Positions 1 to 12,188 of a stretch of DNA of 64,000 nucleotides are shown in pieces (positions within the stretch are counted from its first letter, which is position 1; every line of letters begins with the position of its first letter). This DNA is from Actinernus sp. WN-2022 (taxonomy: Eukaryota; Cnidaria; Anthozoa; Actiniaria; Actinernidae): NCBI GenBank assembly GCA_030867875.1, contig JAOWCC010001634.1, positions 9,938,778 to 10,002,777 on the forward strand, read 5' to 3'. The translations under genes were made by a program, and so were the position numbers. The notes beneath the pieces were generated by a model. That model worked only from the letters and a program-made list of their open reading frames with translations, did not search any database and was not told where the DNA came from.

Positions 1-2310
1 TTCTGGTCTACGATAAAATCAGTCAATGATGTTAATAATATCCCAGAGCAAACCATTCCAATAGATAATTTATTTAATCATTTCAGTAATTTACACTCAA
101 ATGTAAATGAGAAATGTTGTACAACAGCGCAAAAAAATATCATTAATCAAATTAATAAATCCAGGGTTCCAAAAACTGACAATAGTAACCTTGACAAACA
201 CATTACTAATAACGAAATTAGAAAGGTTGTTAAAAAACTGAAAAATAAAAAAGCTGCTGGTAATGATAAAATTCGCAATGAGATGTTAAAATGTGGAATA
301 AATGTCCTAATAAATTCGTTATCGAAATTATTCAATGTTATCGTCAACACAGGAATATATCCTGACTTGTGGACCAAAGGTTTAATAAGTACAATCTATA
401 AATCAGGTGATAAATCGGAACCTTCTAATTACAGGGGTATTGGTGTTACCAGTTGCCTAGGAAAATTGTTTTGTTCTATTCTTAATACTAGATTACTCGA
501 TTTCGTCAAAAAACAAAACATATTACACTCCTCACAAATTGGTTTTCTTCCGGGAAATCGAACACCCGACCACATTTTTTCATTAAGAACACTAATAGAT
601 AAATATGTGATCAATGCAAATAAAGGAAAATTATTCTGCTGCTTTGTTGATTTTCGCAAAGCTTTTGATTCAATATGGCATTCAGGCATCTTAACGAAAT
701 TACTTGATTATAAAATCGGAGGTCAATTTTATAATCTTATTAAAGATATGTACTCAAAAATGGAATGCAGCATTAAAGTACAAAATCAAAGAACTGACTA
801 TTTTAAGTATACCAGAGGAGTGCGACAGGGATGCGTCTTGTCTCCTCTACTTTTTAATCTATATTTGAATGATTTGCCTCATATTTTACAAAGCACTAAT
901 GACACTGATCCAGTTATTCTGCCAAATGGAACCTATCTAAACGGTTTATTTTACGCAGACGATTTAGTTCTGATATCCAGTAGTGCAGCAGGCCTCCAAA
1001 AGACCATTAATACACTCCAAACATATTGTCAAAATTGGTTTTTATCTATCAATATGAAGAAAACTAAGGCTGTTATTTTCCAAAAACAATGTCGTAAATC
1101 TACTCTTGAGAAATATTCGTTCTTTCTAAATGGTTCACCGATTACAAATTCTCCAGAGTACACTTACTTAGGTTCGACAATCTCATGTAATGGTAGTTTC
1201 ACGAAATCAAAACAAATCTCAACTGAGAAAACAAGACGTTCTATTTTCGCAATGAAAAAATATCTCGATTTCCGTAAACTCCCTATCAACATATGTAACA
1301 AATTATTTGACACACTATTCAGTCCTATATTATTGTACAATTCAGAAGTTTGGGGGGCTTATGACAAAATCAATTTCAATAAATGGGAAACAGATCCTAT
1401 TGAAAGAATACATACCCAATTTTATAAACACTACCTTGGGATAAATAGAAGAGCACCAAACGTTGCCTCCCGTAACGAGTCTGGAAGGCTTTCCTTAAAA
1501 TCTCTAATTTATCGAAACATGTTAAAATTCTGGATACACCTTGAACAGCTCCCAGAAAATAGTATTGCAAAACACTGTCTTCAGATTTCGAAAGACTTGG
1601 CATCCTCCAACAAAAATAGTTTCATATCTTCGATAAATGAGCTTGTACATTTATTTGAGTCAGGGAATAAAAAAACCATACAGGATATTGATATAAATAA
1701 ACCAAACAAATGGTTACCTCTATGAAACAAAATATAGATAATCAATCACAGTTACATCAATTACATCTCATAAATTCAAATAGAAAACTAGTATTTTATT
1801 CGGCAATGTTCAAACATGATACAAAGGCTTCTCCATACATAGAGCTGATAAAAAATTCAGATCACCGAAGAATGACTGCAAAACTTAGTTCGGGAAATCA
1901 TAATTTAAGGATAGAAACAGGCAGACACTCTTGTCCCAAAATACCCGAAGCTTCAAGGATATGTGAAATGTGTGTCACAAATGAAGTAGAAAACGAAATA
2001 CATTTCACATTTCATTGCAGCTTATATAATAACATTAGAAAAGTATTCTTCGACGACATTTGTAATAAATACAAACATTTTACAAACTTAAATATCAAAG
2101 ACAAAACTTTATTTCTCTTTAATAACATAGACCCATTTGTATGTAAGAAATTGGCTCACTATATTTTTGAAGCCTTTGAAATAAGAAATCATTGTAATAT
2201 TAGAAATTGTTCTCAAAGTTAGTTTAGCTTCTTTTAGTTATGATGTTTATGTTTTAGGCAATACCATTTATGTATATGGGAATGCTAATAATAAAGTTTG
2301 AATGAAGCAT
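1..2310 (+). pseudogene. Non-LTR retrotransposon (LINE) RT, damaged copy A
   Basis: Encodes the reverse transcriptase of a LINE. The frame is open from base 1 to 1725 and enters mid-element. Visible RT motifs: GNDKIRNEML, YRGIGVTSCLGKL, FVDFRKAFDSIWH, GVRQGCVLSPLLFNLYLNDL and the catalytic FYADDLVL. A frame change near 1712 continues as 1710-2222 with a C-terminal Cys/His patch (CEMC...HFTFHC). No endonuclease domain is in view. AATAAA at about 2291 marks the 3' tail. Nearly identical to copy B at 2900-5521. Probably CR1/L2/Jockey-like; the clade cannot be fixed by eye. Not intact: one frameshift, and cut by the window edge. Confidence 0.9.
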
Positions 2311-2325
2311 TGAATTTTATAGGAC

Positions 2326-2458
2326 ATGAGGATTACCGAAAGGTTTGAAGTGTGGCAAAATATCGCGAAGAACATGCATATTTGAATACGAAATAAACAT
2401 AAATTTATCTTACCTGGTGTGTTATGTCATTCATGTGGCCTGAAACGGCAAATCTTAA
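2326..2458. repeat. Truncated left arm of a foldback repeat
   Basis: Matches the left arm of the foldback element at 5527-5855 and 10257-10590, but stops after CAAATCTTA, where copy A lacks the rest. The short ORF at 2419-2643 crosses the breakpoint and is not a gene. Confidence 0.75.
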
Positions 2459-2899
2459 AAGAATACTCCGATTCTGGTATCTTTATAGGATCTCCCGACC
2501 CCCATCTTCTTCTCTTACAGTCCAGCCCGGCTGTTCACAGGCTACGAATTAATTTACACCTACTAGTAGCCTGCGAAAGAAAGCGGACTTCTTTGCACTC
2601 GCAGGCAACTGTTTTTATTGTCGGAATAAGAGGAAGAAAATAGAATGTTAAACTACCCTGGTTCCAGAGGTTTTCTTAAGCGGCGAAGCGGCGCTCGCTG
2701 ATCGCCACTTCACGGCTCTTTCTCCGCGGCTGTTCTCTCTAATGAAACCTCTGGAAAATGTGGGTAAATGTTGGGTTTCTTTGAATTATCTGACGGCTAA
2801 AAAATAACTGAAAGTGTGCTATGGACATATGAGTGTAACTATTAATTTAAAAGGCTACTTCTTCTCAAGACTTTGGAGTTGTCTTATAACACCATGTCC
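2459..2899. repeat. Duplicated segment, copy A (matches 6185-7091)
   Basis: Matches 6185-6510 and 6966-7091 nearly base for base, but lacks the 455 bp between them. Includes a small inverted repeat, CCAGAGGTTT at 2664 and AAACCTCTGG ending at 2754, with a GC-rich palindromic centre. Non-coding. Confidence 0.85.
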
Positions 2900-5521
2900 A
2901 ATGCAAATTTTGGACATAAACCAGAAGACGTCAATAAAGCGGTTAATCAGTTCAATAACATCTTAGAAACCACCGCCAGAGCATCTTTGCAACTAACCCG
3001 ATTTAAAAACAAAAAAACCTCTCAGACATGGTTCGATAAAGATTGCAAGAATTTTCGATTAAAACTTAAGAAAAAATCTAATAGATTACACAGAAATCCC
3101 TTGGACATTGACTTAAGAGCAGAATATCATAATACAAATAAACAATACAAGACCTTATTACGTAATAAAAAACAAAAGTTCCATAATGATAAAATTAAAT
3201 TACTAATAAAAGAGAAAAATCCTAAACAATTCTGGTCTACGATAAAATCAGTCAATGATGTTAATAATATCCCAGAGCAAACCATTCCAATAGATAATTT
3301 ATTTAATCATTTCAGTAATTTACACTCAAATGTAAATGAGAAATGTTGTACAACAGCGCAAAAAAATATCATTAAACAAATTAATAAATCCAGGGTTCCA
3401 AAAACTGACAATAGTAACCTTGACAAACACATTACTAATAACGAAATTAGAAAGGTTGTTAAAAAACTGAAAAATAAAAAAGCTGCTGGTAATGATAAAA
3501 TTCGCAATGAGATGTTAAAATGTGGAATAAATGTCCTAATAAATTCGTTATCGAAATTATTCAATGTTATCGTCAACACAGGAATATATCCTGACTTGTG
3601 GACCAAAGGTTTAATAAGTACAATCTATAAATCAGGTGATAAATCGGAACCTTCTAATTACAGGGGTATTTGTGTTACCAGTTGCCTAGGAAAATTGTTT
3701 TGTTCTATTCTTAACACTAGATTACTCGATTTCGTCAAAAAACAAAACATATTACACTCCTCACAAATTGGTTTTCTTCCGGGAAATCGAACACCCGACC
3801 ACATTTTTTCATTAAGAACACTAATAGATAAATATGTGATCAATGCAAATAAAGGAAAATTATTCTGCTGCTTTGTTGATTTTCGCAAAGCTTTTGATTC
3901 AATATGGCATTCAGGCATCTTAACGAAATTACTTGATTATAAAATCGGAGGTCAATTTTATAATCTTATTAAAGATATGTACTCAAAAATGGAATGCAGC
4001 ATTAAAGTACAAAATCAAAGAACTGACTATTTTAAGTATACCAGAGGAGTGCGACAGGGATGCGTCTTGTCTCCTCTACTTTTTAATCTATATTTGAATG
4101 CTTTGCCTCATATTTTACAAAGCACTAATGACACTGATCCAGTTATTCTGCCAAATGGAACCTATCTAAACAGTTTATTTTACGCAGACGATTTAGTTCT
4201 GATATCCAGTAGTGCAGCAGGCCTCCAAAAGACCATTAATACACTCCAAACATATTGTCAAAATTGGTTTTTATCTATCAATATGAAGAAAACTAAGGCT
4301 GTTATTTTCCAAAAACAATGTCGTAAATCTACTCTTGAGAAATATTCGTTCTTTCTAAATGGTTCACCGATTACAAATTCTCCAGAGTACACTTACTTAG
4401 GTTCGACAATCTCATGTAATGGTAGTTTCACGAAATCAAAACAAATCTCAACTGAGAAAACAAGACGTTCTATTTTCGCAATGAAAAAATATCTCGATTT
4501 CCGTAAACTCCCTATCAACATATGTAACAAATTATTTGACACACTATTCAGTCCTATATTATTGTACAATTCAGAAGTTTGGGGGGCTTATGACAAAAAT
4601 GGGAAACAGATCCTATTGAAAGAATACATACCCAATTTTATAAACACTACCTTGGGATAAATAGAAGAGCACCAAACGTTGCCTCCCGTAACGAGTCTGG
4701 AAGGCTTTCCTTAAAATCTCTAATTTATCGAAACATGTTAAAATTCTGGATACACCAGTGAACAGCTCCCAGAAAATAGTATTGCAAAACAATGTCTTCA
4801 GATTTCGAAACATCCTCCAACAAAAATAGTTTCATATCTTCGATAAATGAGCTTGTACATTTATTTGAGTCAGGGAATAAAAAAACCATACAGGATATTG
4901 ACATAAATAAACCAAACAAATGGTTATCCGCTATGAAACAAAATATAGATAATCAATCACAGTTACATCAATTACATCTCATAAATTCAAATAGAAAACT
5001 AGTATTTTATTCAATGTTCAAACATGATACAAAGGCTTCTCCATACATAGAGCTGATAAAAAATTCAGATCACCGAAGAATGACTGCAAAACTTAGATCG
5101 GGAAATCATAATTTAAGGATAGAAACAGGCAGACACTCTTGTCCCAAAATACCCGAAGCTTCAAGGATATGTGAAATGTGTGTCACAAATGAAGTAGAAA
5201 ACGAAATACATTTCATTGCAGCTTATATAATAACATTAGAAAAGTATTCTTCGACGACATTTGTAATAAATACAAACATTTTACAAACTTAAATATCAAA
5301 GACAAAACTTTATTTCTCTTTAATAACATAGACCCATTTGTATGTAAGAAATTGGCTCACTATATTTTTGAAGCCTTTGAAATAAGAAATCATTGTAATA
5401 TTAGAAATTGTTCTCAAAGTTAGTTTAGCTTCTTTTAGTTATGATGTTTATGTTTTAGGCAATACCATTTATGTATATTGGAATGCTAATAATAAAGTTT
5501 GAATGAAGCATTGAATTTTAT
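2900..5521 (+). pseudogene. LINE RT, damaged copy B
   Basis: A second copy of the same LINE, reaching further 5' than the visible part of copy A. The ORF from 2873 to 4660 (595 residues, its first few codons outside the LINE) covers a basic linker (FDKDCKNFRLKLKKKSNRLH) and the full RT core with FYADDLVL. It then frameshifts where copy A has extra bases (near 4597). 4792-5292 resumes the C-terminal domain and shifts again after HFI near 5218, where 7 bp present in copy A are missing. No endonuclease. The abrupt 5' end at about 2900 coincides with the end of the duplicated flank at 7091, so it is best read as a duplication joint rather than an insertion site. Not functional. Confidence 0.9.
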
Positions 5522-5526
5522 AGGAC

Positions 5527-5855
5527 ATGAGGATTACCGAAAGGTTTGAAGTGTGGCAAAATATCGCGAAGAACATGCATATTTGAATACGAAATAAACA
5601 TAAATTTATCTTACCTGGTGTGTTATGTCATTCATGTGGCCTGAAACGGCAAATCTTAGCGATTTTAAAAAGTTTGCCTTTGCTGTTCACTCAAGAGTGA
5701 ACTGACCCTCTAAAATCGCTAAGGCCACATGAATAACAAAACACAGCAGCTAATAAATGCATGTTTATTTCATATTCCAATATGCATGTTCTTCGCGATA
5801 TTTCGCCATACTTCAAACGTGCTTGAGTCATCAATGTGAATATGATTCAATTTAC
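5527..5855. repeat. Foldback (long inverted-repeat) element
   Basis: Left arm TTTGAAGTGTGGCAAAATAT at about 5546 pairs with GATATTTCGCCATACTTCAAA ending near 5818. Inner arms around CATTCATGTGGCC (5630) and GGCCACATGAATAAC (5723) pair too. A second near-identical copy is at 10257-10590. Non-coding, MITE-like. Confidence 0.8.
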
Positions 5856-5856
5856 A

Positions 5857-5938
5857 TAGCCTGAAATACAGCCGACTCCTCTGCTAGTTCCAGGGCCCAC
5901 CCCAACGAGTTGAGGAGGCGGCTGTATATCAGGCTACA
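5857..5938. repeat. Small MITE, TAGCCTGAAATACAGCC ends
   Basis: TAGCCTGAAATACAGCCG at the left and CGGCTGTATATCAGGCTA at the right form short terminal inverted repeats around about 45 bp. Another copy is at about 10588-10665 and a half copy near 47203-47240. Confidence 0.75.
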
Positions 5939-5983
5939 ATTTACCACCACCGGTTTGTTTTTGTGTGTGTTTGTGGGGGAGGT

Positions 5984-6025
<42 letters not shown>
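5984..6025 (+). repeat. Poly-G run of 42 bases
   Basis: An uninterrupted run of 42 G. It sits at the same relative place as the G-rich block at 10687-10980 in the related repeat. Its exact length is likely to be unreliable. Confidence 0.95.
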
Positions 6026-6027
<2 letters not shown>

Positions 6028-6165
6028 CAAGGTCCTAAATTAACTGAGTAGAAGGTGCTACCTTTGTGAACCAACTGCAAATGGTTAGACCTTCACGTCT
6101 TCTCGGATAAGGACGTAAAATCGTAGGTCCACTCCTAGTATAGTCTCGTACTGATTTAGGAGTAA
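6028..6165 (+). repeat. SINE body fragment
   Basis: CTGAGTAGAAGGTGCTACCT and CAAATGGTTAGACCTTCACG match the body of the tRNA-derived SINE at 45525-45832. The tRNA-like head is missing. Confidence 0.7.
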
Positions 6166-6184
6166 CTCATTAAAGAATTAAATT

Positions 6185-7091
6185 AAAGAATACTCCGATT
6201 CTGGTATCTTTACAGGATCTCCCGACCCCCATCTTCTTCTCTTACAGTCCAACCCGGCTGTTCACAGGCTACGAATTAATTTACACCTACTAGTAGCCTG
6301 CGAAAGAAAGCGGACTTCTTTTGCGCTCGCAGGCAACTGTTTTTTATTGTCGGAATAAGAGGAAGAAAATAGAATGTTGAACTACCCTGGTTCCAGAGGT
6401 TTTCTTAAGCGGCGAAGCGGCGCTCGCTGACCGCCACTTCGCGGCTCTTTCTCCGCGGCTGTTCTCTCTAATGAAACCTCTGGAAAATGTGGGTAAATGT
6501 TGGGTTTCCTGGCTCGCAAATTGCAAAGAAGTCGGCTGTCTGTCGCAGGCTAATACATTACTTAGACCACGAAATTACGAGCAGTCGACAGAACTACTGT
6601 AGAACCGTTCACTTGTGATTTTTTTAGCATGTAAACCACAGTGCTGTTTGTATAACGTCTGTTTGAGTTCGGTACAGGGCTTTTTACTGGACAGCCTGTG
6701 GCAACTGATAGAACAATTTGATTATAAACACGCAAATTTACTAGTGCCGGATTCATGAATTCAAATAGTCAACAGACTAATCTGTACTACAGTTTATTCT
6801 GCTGTCGAGTAATTGTTTGATGTATTACACACAAACGTTTTAGATCGAACTGAACGTTTTTCTTCTATTATAAATTTTGTGTGCTTATATAGAGTGTTAA
6901 CATGATGCGGCACACTTTGTTCCGTTATGACGTGACAAGTCGAAGTCATGCCTGTCACTATCTGGTCTTTGAATTATCTGACCGCTAAAAAATAACTGAA
7001 AGTGTGCTATGGACATATGAGTGTAACTATTAATTTAAAAGGCTACTTCTTCTCAAGACTTTGGAGTTGTTTTATATATAACACCATGTCC
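6185..7091. repeat. Duplicated segment, copy B
   Basis: Full version of 2459-2899, with an additional 455 bp at about 6511-6965. The match ends at CACCATGTCCA (7091), exactly where copy A passes into LINE copy B. No coding capacity. Confidence 0.85.
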
Positions 7092-8690
7092 ATAATTTCC
7101 CACTTTGGGTTTGAACGTAAAAATCCAACATCTTGACCTTTACCCACTCTTTTCGCCACAGGGAGCCACACAACGTGTTTGCATTGGATTTTATAGGAAA
7201 CAAGAGCCCATCTGGGCTTTCACTCGGGCCACATGAGATTGAAGATGAAATACACTTTCATTTGAAATCCTCTTAGTATCAAGTCGTGCTTTAATTCGCC
7301 AGTGAGAACGTCAAAAAAACAGACTGGTCTATTAATCGCTTTTATGGCATGACTATGATAACGCAGGATTCGAACAACAGAATACTGGCAATTCAAGTGT
7401 ATAAATGCAATACAATGACATATTCAGACTTTGAATTTGATTGAAAATAGATCAAAAACTCGGGGAAATGTCCGGCTAAAACTGTATGAATAAATGTGAA
7501 ATGAAACATAAATTTCATAGCAAGAAAAAAATTTGTAATTCCTATAAATGAGAAAGCTCTTCTATTAAGCCGCTTCTCATATACACAGACTGTTTCACAA
7601 AAAACATTTGCGCTTATCGACACAAGAATTCAGTTGACCTTTCAAATAATCTATTCTGAGGTACGCATACTCTAAATCACAGATGTTAAATAAAGCGATA
7701 ATCAGAAGGAAAAGTACATTAACAGACAAACTGAGAGGAAATTTATTCAAATCAAAAGAGTTTACTTACAGTAGTTACGTAACTGAACTTTCGTTTTGGA
7801 TCTTTTGGTAGTGTTGTTGACAGCACCCACCTTCGTGCACATATGCACTGAATCGGAATGAAAGTCGAAGCCTACCTCGAACTTAACTTTCAGCTAACCT
7901 GTTTCCTTTCATTCCACAATGAATAATAATCTCATAATCTCATAAAGTAAGCCCGTAGCTTTCAATAAATTTGCCAGTGTCTGAATGAAACAGCTAGATC
8001 TTTTCCAATTTCTCTCACGAGTCACGGCAGAAGACAGTCTCAAGCTACAAAACTTGAATTTTGATCCTCTTCACAGTAACGTAATTTAACGTCTCAGATA
8101 TTATATATATGCCCTATTTCAGCTAGCGCTGTGCATTTCAAATACTTTTTCCTCTCTCGTTGCTGGCAGTTCATGCTTCTTGTTCGTGTAGTTGCCGCAT
8201 TTCAGTTGGCATACACTGAAAACATCTGCTTAACTAAGATTTGTAACAATCTTAGCGGATCATGTAAATATTCCGCTTGGCTCAATTGAGGGTTTCTGCC
8301 GTCAAAGTTCATTTTTTGTTTCAGTTTTCCCCATATTAGCCGACATGTATAATGTCTCGAGCTCTCAATCCATTAGAAAGACTCTGGTTATTCTGTCGTA
8401 AAACATGCCTTAGCTGTACAAGACCGCCCACGATGGAATAGATTTCCGACAATGACTCATTGAAAGTGATATCTCCTTGTCTCGCCCTAGTCTGAGAGCT
8501 TTTAACCTTTCTTATCTGAGCGCGCCTGACGAGATCTAACCTTTGATTATAATTCGATACCCGTTGATATCCAAACGTGTTTGGATATTGTATTTCGCTT
8601 ACGTTTCTAAATGTACATTGGATCTGTCCAAACAGCGCTGATCGAATGTATTACGGCTCCTGGTTGTTCATGTATTTTTATGGTCAACAA
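7092..8690. other. Intergenic sequence without recognised genes
   Basis: I see no gene, repeat or RNA here that I can support. Short ORFs (for example 7393-7623 minus) have no recognisable domain. Confidence 0.5.
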
Positions 8691-8960
8691 GAGCGCCAGT
8701 TGAAATATCCTGAGCCTGTTGGAAGGCTTTCGCCCTCGCGGGTCGACCATTTTGATTTACTGTATTCACCTGGCGATTGTTGCGTGACCAGCACAGTGCA
8801 ATCTGATTGGTTTGAATTTGACCTTTAACGCATGCGCAGAATCCGTCTGACATGAAATAAAAAATAAAATAATAATAATAACGACTTGCATTTTAAGACT
8901 CGGCGCTGCCACAGGCAGCCCGAGTAACAAGAGGCTGGGAACAGCCTTAACTCGGGCTGT
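8690..8960. repeat. Dispersed repeat family R1, copy 1
   Basis: Shares CGCCAGTTGAAATATCCTGA with 11885-11930, and the ending GACTCGG...GGCAGCCCGAGTAA with 10215-10256 and 12150-12183. Several ORFs cross it but differ from copy to copy. An (AAT)n run lies at about 8865-8880. Confidence 0.65.
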
Positions 8961-9365
8961 ATATATACACATAAGCGTCACCATTCTATATTTTTATTTT
9001 CTACATTCTTTACATTCCATACATTCCATTCTGAGGCGTGGTCACAGGGGAGGGGTGGTACTCCACTCCTATTATTTATTAGGAGTGGGGTAGGGGAGGA
9101 CTTTCTGCTCTATGCTCCCCAAGTACATTTACGTAATTTAATATTTTTGTTTTTCATCATATGAACATTAGATATGTTTTTCTTGTATGTAAATTAAAGA
9201 AATTGACCTTTTACTGTAAACACTACTTATTCATGTAACACACGTCTACAATTTACAGGCTGTTCTGTTGTACTGGAGGTTCCGAGTACTAAAATATGAT
9301 TGTCTCAATGTTTATATTTATCCCATATCATAAGTTGTATCCTGTCCATCCTGCTGATAGAGCTG

Positions 9366-9420
9366 CCACATCAAATTAGTTAATATCAAAAGGAACAATT
9401 GAGAATTTTAATTTATCTCG
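9366..9420 (+). repeat. 55-bp repeat also present at 16901-16956
   Basis: ACATCAAATTAGTTAATATC and the following AAAAGGAACAATTGAGAATT are identical at both places, about 7.5 kb apart. Function unknown. Confidence 0.8.
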
Positions 9421-9659
9421 GCCGAAGCGGCCTCGGGACTTTTACAAATCTTCCCTCGGCTCTCGGGGCAATTTAAATCACTAATACCCCGAAATGCCAT
9501 GGTATAACCTATAATTAAAAGCTAAATTACCGTCATTCACAAAAATTCAGTCTTGTCACTGGTGTATATTACAGAGTTACATAAGCCTTCCTCGCTCGTG
9601 AGAGGATTCTCGTTTAACAGCTCTATTAAACGAAAGTTAAGCATGCGCGAATAATCTCG

Positions 9660-10025
9660 CCACTCGTGGTCTAGCGGTTACTGTTTGGGTAGGATTGTGT
9701 CAGTCGTTCTATAAATCTTAGCTTCCTGGATTCGATTCCTACGCTGAGCGTAGTGAAACAAATTTTCAAGTAGAGGCTCCCCAATTCCTTGTAAAATTTA
9801 TAAGTGCCGCTTCGGGTGCCCGGGAAATATTCAAGTCCCAAATTCTTCATAGTTTATAACAAAGGGAGTTTTGTGACGCAGTCTGTGAGGTTGTTACACC
9901 GAGGTAATGCCCCTATTTTAGAACTCTCCACTTACAACATCTAGGCACCTGAAGAAGGCTAGTTTGGCTAGCCGAAATATAGTACCTTTAAAACTATATA
10001 CACGTTGTTTCAGCTTTGCTATAGT
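9660..10025 (+). repeat. tRNA-derived SINE with a CTGAAGA...GAAA tail motif
   Basis: Pol III-like A box TGGTCTAGCGG at 9667 and B box GGATTCGATTCC at 9728 give a tRNA-like head. The body runs to a 3' region containing CTGAAGA, a 6-bp stem (GGCTAG/CTAGCC) and GAAA at 9949-9977. The head does not fold as a normal tRNA, so this is not a working tRNA gene. Confidence 0.6.
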
Positions 10026-10059
10026 CCTCAGGTCGGGCTCAGGATAGAGTAAAAACTAT

Positions 10060-10256
10060 CCGCAGTCTGTGGCTTCCGGTTGACCTTTTCGACATTATGC
10101 GGCGCCAAAACGGCGCGGTGTTCAAGTGTGTGCACTTGAACGACTTGAACAGCGTGAGCTGATTGGTTGGGGGCGAAATACCTCGACTTGGAAAATAAAA
10201 TGACTAATAAACACTTGCGATTTAAGACTCGGGCCTGCCCACAGGCAGCCAGAGTA
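10060..10256. repeat. Dispersed repeat family R1, copy 2
   Basis: GATTGGTTGGGGGCGAAAT and CACTTGCGATTTAAGACTCG recur at about 12090-12155. Ends where the second foldback copy begins. Confidence 0.6.
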
Positions 10257-10690
10257 ATGAGGATTACCGAAAGGTTTGAAGTGTGGCAAAATATCGCGAA
10301 GAACATGCATATTTGAATACGAAATAAACATAAATTTATCTTACCTGGTGTGTTATGTCATTCATGTGGCCTGAAACGCCAAATCTTAGCGATTTTAAAG
10401 GGTTTGCCTTTGCTGTTCACTCAAGAGTGAACTGCCCCTCTAAAATCGCTAAGGCCACATGAATAACAAAACACAACAGCTAATAAATGCATGTTTATTT
10501 CATATTCCAATATGAATGTTCTTCGCGATATTTCGCCATACTTCAAACGTGCATGAGTCATCAATGTGAATATGATTCAATTTATATAGCCTGAAATACA
10601 GCCGACTCCTCAGCTAGTTCCAGGGCCCACCCAACGAGTTGAGGAGGCGGCTGTATATCAGGCTACAATTTACCACCACCGGTTTGTTTG
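10257..10690. repeat. Foldback element and small MITE, second copy
   Basis: Near-identical to 5527-5955, starting ATGAGGATTACCG and including the TAGCCTGAAATACAGCC MITE near 10588-10665. It lacks the LINE found in front of the first copies. Confidence 0.85.
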
Positions 10691-10985
10691 TGGGGGAGGG
10701 GGGATGGGTGCCGCCGCCACTACCACTGTAAAAAAAAAAGGGTCCCTAGACGATTTTTTTTGGAGGGGGGGCACCGCCGCCACCAAATAAACAGAAAATG
10801 GGTCCCTAGATCCTAAATTGGGGGTGGGGGTTGTCACCCCCACCACTGGTAAAAAATGGGTCCCTAGACGAATTGGGTAGGGGAGGGGGGTTACCCGCCA
10901 CCACCGCCAACGACGTGTGTGTGTGGTGGGGGGTATCAACCGGGACCCACCAACCTTTTGAAAAAAAGGGGTCCCTATCGAGTAC
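10687..10985. repeat. G-rich block with repeated GGGTCCCTA
   Basis: GGGTCCCTAGA (itself partly palindromic) occurs at about 10740, 10800 and 10858, and GGGTCCCTATC at about 10970, separated by G-runs and CCGCC/CCACC stretches. ORFs through it on both strands are low-complexity and not credible genes. Confidence 0.8.
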
Positions 10986-11884
10986 CATTGTTTTGACCTC
11001 CTCCCTTAATATACATAATCGCTTGATGTTTCGATCCGTCAACAAACCAAATTCCATGTTAGCGTTCAGCCGCTTTTGTTCGTGGTCTATCACCATTTCC
11101 TTTATCAGAACTTGGGTACACAACATAGCATCCCAATGGAGAACTTGTGGATGCAAGGTCAATTCTATTTTTAGAAGAGTCGAGAGCATTGCATGTACGT
11201 TCTTAAACGGAAAATTTGACACGAAAGCCCGACATTAAAATCGATCTAGATGCGACTCAACCAGAATTATTTCCAGCAAAAATTATCGTATAAAAAAGTA
11301 ATCGTGAGAAATGAAAAAAACCTCCAGAATAGGCAACTCATACGCTACATTCAATTCAGTTTATTGTATTGTATTGTAAACCAGCTACGTTGAACTGGGC
11401 ATCCCTAAAAAAATATTGCTTATAAATAATCGCCTGAAATCTAGCCGCGAGCTATTTCTGCAATTTTGGTCTGTCAAGCAACTTGACAATGACAATTGTT
11501 TGAAGTTCCAAGTGATAGGGGAGGGATAATTTGTAAGATTGCCGACGCTTGCCTAGAACAACAGGAATCGGGCCATTTACTGCTATATTTGATGACATTA
11601 CTTTTAATGCAATCTTGTAGGTTTACTTACAAAATGTCGGTTGAAATTATTTCACATGTCACTCGTCAGGCAATTGACGTGCGTTCCCCTTTTCGTAAAA
11701 TGTGAGAAATTTCCATCCAGAGTCCTAGAAAAAATCAACATCTTGCCATTTCCATCGATGAAACGTTGGGTTTCAGCAAAACTTCGCTTCCGTTTTGGCC
11801 AGTGTACTCGTGTGGTGTTCATCGTGTCGAATGAATCGCAGACTGGAGCCAGTGCCCGGCAGTGGAGCCGGGTCCTTCGGCTCC

Positions 11885-12188
11885 GACAAGGGCGCCAGTT
11901 GAAATATCCTGAGCCTGTTGGGAAGGCTTTCCAACGAATGAAAACATCTTGTTTTCACTGTGTAGTTATGTAAATAAAGTTAACCGACCCGCAATGTCCC
12001 GAAGTGTTCCGAGCGATATTGAATCCGATTGGTTGATCCTATCACGTGTTGAGTTTTTCTCCCGACACAGAAAACAATAAGAAGCATCTGATTGGTTGGG
12101 GGCGAAATTCCTCGACATGGAAAATAAAAAAATTAACACTTGCGATTTCTGACTCGAGCCGGCCAAAGGCATGGCCCGAGTAATAAAA
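11885..12188. repeat. Dispersed repeat family R1, copy 3
   Basis: Shares sequence with copies at 8690 and 10060: CGCCAGTTGAAATATCCTGA near the left end and GACTCGAGCC...GGCCCGAGTAA near the right end. 10986-11884 to its left shows nothing recognisable. Confidence 0.6.

Noticed and set aside
147..3918. Minus-strand ORFs in the LINE copies (for example 429-689 and 3307-3606)
   Set aside because: Antisense shadows of the reverse transcriptase frame, repeated at the same place in both copies.
9949..9977. Confident hammerhead ribozyme call
   Set aside because: The core boxes are present, but there is an extra base before stem II and no stem I pairing around the cleavage site, so it is listed only as a motif.
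10670..11238. ORFs of 89-138 codons on both strands
   Set aside because: They run through the G-rich repeat block and give Pro/Gly/Thr-rich low-complexity peptides.
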